A stretch of 7,743 nt of DNA, from positions 1 to 7,743 of the forward strand of contig CAZPJD010000212.1 in the NCBI GenBank assembly GCA_964586775.1. The letters are read 5' to 3'. Numbering within the stretch: the stretch's first letter is position 1; every line of letters begins with the position of its first letter. The position numbers and the translations under genes are program-made. A model generated the notes under the pieces. It was not told where the DNA came from. It made no database searches and worked only from the letters and a program-made list of their open reading frames with translations. This stretch comes from JADLEX01 sp964586775 (GTDB lineage: Bacteria; Lernaellota; Lernaellaia; JACKCT01). This document shows, piece by piece, positions 5,491-7,743 of this stretch.

Positions 5491-6138
5491 TCAGGCCCCG
5501 ATCGCGTTCACGATCTGGCCCGTGATCTCCCCGATCGATCCGCCGCCGTTCACCTGGGCGAGGCTGCCCTTCGACCGGTAATAGTCGATGAGCGGCGCCG
5601 TCTGGTTGTGATACGTCACGAGCCGCTGCCGGATCGTTTCTTCTTTGTCGTCGTCCCGCACATACAGGTCGGAGCCGCCGCACTTGTCGCAGACCCCGGC
5701 CGCCCTGGGCGGGTTGAATTTCACGTGAAACATCGCCCCGCAGCCCCGGCACGTCAGGCGGCCCGACAGGCGCGCGACGAGATCCTCGTCGTCCACGTCG
5801 ATCGACACGACCCGGGTGAGCGCCAGCGAGCGCTTCGCGAGCAGTCCATCGAGCGCCTCGGCCTGCGCCGTCGTGCGCGGAAACCCGTCCAGAATGAAAC
5901 CGCCCTTCGCGTCCGCCTGGTCGATCCGTTCGTCGATCAGGCCGATCACCACCGAATCGGGCACCAGCGCGCCCTTGTCCATGTATCCCTTGGCTTCGAG
6001 TCCGAGCGGCGTCTGCGCTTTGAGCGCCGCGCGGAGCATGTCGCCCGTCGAGATCTGCGGAATTCCGTATTTCTCGGCGAGCACCTTCGACTGCGTGCCT
6101 TTCCCCGCGCCCGGTCCCCCGAGCAGAATGAGACGCAT
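5491..6138 (-). CDS. adk: Adenylate kinase, long form with zinc-type LID
   Basis: Adenylate kinase interconverts ATP plus AMP with two ADP in the cytoplasm. The 215-residue protein has the P-loop GGPGAGKGT (7-15), the AMP-binding STGDMLRAA stretch (30-38), and the GFILDGFPRT motif (80-89). Its LID domain of the long type carries four cysteines, C130, C133, C150 and C153 (CRGC and CDKC), the structural zinc site found in many Gram-positive and some deltaproteobacterial enzymes. It ends with the usual ETIRQRL and Y-x-x-x-T-x-PLIDYY motifs. The ATG at 6138 lies 3 nt after the secY stop (TAG-GGG-ATG), and the G-rich end of secY supplies its ribosome binding site. Coupled translation with secY and map is likely. 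Confidence 0.98.
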   Translation of the reverse strand: MRLILLGGPGAGKGTQSKVLAEKYGIPQISTGDMLRAALKAQTPLGLEAKGYMDKGALVPDSVVIGLIDERIDQADAKGGFILDGFPRTTAQAEALDGLLAKRSLALTRVVSIDVDDEDLVARLSGRLTCRGCGAMFHVKFNPPRAAGVCDKCGGSDLYVRDDDKEETIRQRLVTYHNQTAPLIDYYRSKGSLAQVNGGGSIGEITGQIVNAIGA

Positions 6139-6141
6139 CCC

Positions 6142-7446
6142 CTACCCCCGACGACCCTTGAACTTCTTGGTTCCCAGGAAACCATCATAGTGGCGCATCA
6201 GCATGTGGCTTTCCATCTGTTGGATGGTGTCCAGGCCGACGCCCACGACAATCAGCAGCGCCGTTCCACCGAAATAGAACGGGACCTTGTAAATCGCGAT
6301 CAGGACGGTCGGAAGCACGCAGATCACCGAGATGTAGAGCGCGCCGCCGAGCGTGACGCGGGTGAGGACCCGGTCGATGTAGTCCGCCGTGCGCTTGCCC
6401 GGTCGATAGCCGGGGATGTAAGCGCCCGATTTTTTGAGATTCTCCGCCACGTCGACGGGGTTGAAGGTGACCGCCGTGTAGAAGTAGCAGAAGAAGATGA
6501 TGAGCGCGACGTAGAGCACCGTGTGAATGATCGTGCCCGGCGCCATCGCGTTGCCGATACTCTGCGCGATCGGATGGTCGATGAACTGGGCGAAGGTCGC
6601 CGGGAACATCAGGATCGAGCTGGCGAAGATCGGCGGGATGACGCCCGCGGTGTTGATCTTGAGCGGCAGGTGCGTGCTCGCGCCGCCGTACATGCGCCGG
6701 CCGATGACGCGCCGGGCGTGCTGGATCGGAATCTTCCGCTGCGCGCGCTCGACGTAGATGATCACGAAGATGACGAACACCATCATGATGAGGATCGGCA
6801 GCGTGAACAGCAGCGAGCGCTCGCCCGAGCCGATGTCCACGAAGAGCTGGAATATCGCGGAGGGAAGGCGCGCCACGATGCCGGCCATGATGATGAGGCT
6901 GATGCCGTTGCCGATGCCGAACTCGCTGATCTGCTCGCCGAGCCACATGATGAACGCGGTGCCCGCGGCCAGCGTGATCGCCGAGGTCAGCTTGAACGTC
7001 ATGCCCGGATGAAGAACGACGCCCTGGCCGAGCATGCCCTTTTCGAGTCCCACCGAGATCATGAATCCCTGGAACAGGGCCAGCACGACGGTGCCGTAGC
7101 GCGTGTACTGCGTGATCTTGCGCCGACCGAGCTCGCCCTCTTTCGAGAGGCGCTCGAGATAGGGCACGACGACCGTGAGGAGCTGCAAAATGATCGACGC
7201 CGAGATGTAGGGCATGATGCCCAGGGCGAAGATCGAGCCCTGCTCCAGCGCGCCGCCCGAAAACATCGAGAACATGCCGAAGACCGTGCCCGCGGCGTTC
7301 TTGAAGAATTCGGCGAGCGCGGCGGCGTTGAGCCCCGGCAGCGGCACGATGCAGCCCACGCGGTACACCGCGAGCAGCAGCAACGAGAAGAACACCCGTC
7401 GCTTCAGCTCCGGGATCTTGAAAATGTTTTGAAAGGCGCCGATCAC
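6142..7446 (-). CDS. secY: Protein translocase subunit SecY
   Basis: SecY forms the protein-conducting channel of the inner membrane with SecE and SecG. About 434 residues contain the family's ten membrane segments, starting with RRVFFSLLLLAVYRVG. Other landmarks are the plug region after VPLPGLN, GIMPYISASIILQLL, the SecY signature GIGNGISLIIMAGIVA in the middle, the ribosome/SecA-facing loop ERAQRKIPIQHARR, and the conserved tail MRHYDGFLGTKKFKGRRG. The frame allows TTG at 7452 or GTG at 7446. The strong GGGAGG (7461-7456) is only 3 nt from the TTG but 9 nt from the GTG, so GTG is chosen; the difference is two residues. The gene lies about 30 nt after rplO and 3 nt before adk. Confidence 0.98.
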   Translation of the reverse strand: MIGAFQNIFKIPELKRRVFFSLLLLAVYRVGCIVPLPGLNAAALAEFFKNAAGTVFGMFSMFSGGALEQGSIFALGIMPYISASIILQLLTVVVPYLERLSKEGELGRRKITQYTRYGTVVLALFQGFMISVGLEKGMLGQGVVLHPGMTFKLTSAITLAAGTAFIMWLGEQISEFGIGNGISLIIMAGIVARLPSAIFQLFVDIGSGERSLLFTLPILIMMVFVIFVIIYVERAQRKIPIQHARRVIGRRMYGGASTHLPLKINTAGVIPPIFASSILMFPATFAQFIDHPIAQSIGNAMAPGTIIHTVLYVALIIFFCYFYTAVTFNPVDVAENLKKSGAYIPGYRPGKRTADYIDRVLTRVTLGGALYISVICVLPTVLIAIYKVPFYFGGTALLIVVGVGLDTIQQMESHMLMRHYDGFLGTKKFKGRRG

Positions 7447-7455
7447 GATCAAAAG

Positions 7456-7461
7456 CCTCCC
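7456..7461 (-). promoter_or_regulatory. Shine-Dalgarno that decides the secY start
   Basis: GGGAGG on the minus strand lies between the rplO stop and secY. Its spacing is 3 nt to the TTG (7452-7450) and 9 nt to the GTG (7446-7444). The second is within the usual range, so the GTG is the more likely initiator. Confidence 0.7.
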
Positions 7462-7476
7462 GGCTTCACCGCTCGA

Positions 7477-7743
7477 TTAGGATTCGATCAGCTCGACCTG
7501 TCCGCCCGCGGCCAGGATCTTTTCCCTGGCCTTGGCCGAAAAGCCGTGCGCCTTCACCGTGAGCGCCACGGTCAGCTCGCCATCGGAGAGCACCTTCACG
7601 CCGTCCAGCGCCTTGCGGAGCACGCGGCTCTCGACGAGCAGCGCCGGGTCCACCACCTGGCCCGCGGCAAAGCGCGCCAGATCGCCGACGTTCACGGTCG
7701 CGAAGTCTTTGCGGAAGCGACCGTTGGTGAATCCCCGCTTGGG
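7477..7743 (-). CDS. rplO: 50S ribosomal protein L15, C-terminal 88 residues (5' end beyond the window)
   Basis: L15 is a late-assembly large-subunit protein whose globular C-terminal domain packs on 23S rRNA. The frame is open to the right edge. It reads PKRGFTNGRFRKDFATVNVG, then a DLARFAAGQVVDPALLVE stretch and GVKVLSDGELTVALTVKAHG, and ends FSAKAREKILAAGGQVELIE-S. This is the standard C-terminal L15 pattern, including the KAHGFSAKAREKI motif. The Gly-rich basic N-terminal tail would be in the missing part. Its TAA stop is 30 nt before the secY GTG, in the usual spc operon order rplO-secY-adk-map. Confidence 0.96.
   Translation of the reverse strand, partial: PKRGFTNGRFRKDFATVNVGDLARFAAGQVVDPALLVESRVLRKALDGVKVLSDGELTVALTVKAHGFSAKAREKILAAGGQVELIES

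Overview
The window is a chromosomal segment of a GC-rich bacterium. It carries the distal part of the spc ribosomal-protein operon joined to the alpha operon, followed by two non-ribosomal genes. Every supported gene lies on the minus strand, so transcription runs from high to low coordinates. In transcription order they are: rplO (5' part beyond the right edge), secY, adk, map, rpmJ, rpsM, rpsK, rpsD, rpoA, rplQ, a membrane-anchored TlpA/ResA-type thioredoxin, and the start of a type IV pilus ATPase gene (pilB) that runs off the left edge.

The gene order, the long zinc-type adenylate kinase, the RpoA N-terminus (WRDLIRPK) and a PilB N-terminus resembling those of Myxococcus and Geobacter all suggest a member of the former Deltaproteobacteria (Myxococcota/Desulfobacterota-like). 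This is inference from remembered family sequences; no search was run.

Layout. Positions 7743-4477 hold protein export (SecY), nucleotide metabolism (Adk), N-terminal methionine removal (Map) and L36, tightly packed; secY-adk and adk-map are each separated by exactly 3 nt. infA, often found between map and rpmJ, is absent. Its place is taken by a 117-nt gap with a TTGACC box and a perfect 20-bp palindrome. Positions 4455-1266 hold S13, S11, S4, RNA polymerase alpha and L17 with short spacers. L17 has a roughly 75-residue low-complexity tail, and RpoA has a strongly acidic interdomain linker. Positions 1265-1133 contain a GC hairpin that probably ends the operon, directly upstream of the thioredoxin gene (1132-575). 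Positions 574-386 contain a second GC hairpin whose loop holds a consensus -35 box (TTGACA) for a probable pilB promoter, then a small leader hairpin touching the pilB Shine-Dalgarno.

Together the main cluster supplies ribosome parts, the core transcription subunit that reads them, and the translocon, energy and maturation functions usually co-transcribed with them. The thioredoxin and pilB look like separate units. I see no mobile element, CRISPR array, tRNA or rRNA, and no evidence of a new multi-gene system. The points worth a second look are the intergenic regulatory structures and the two protein extensions.
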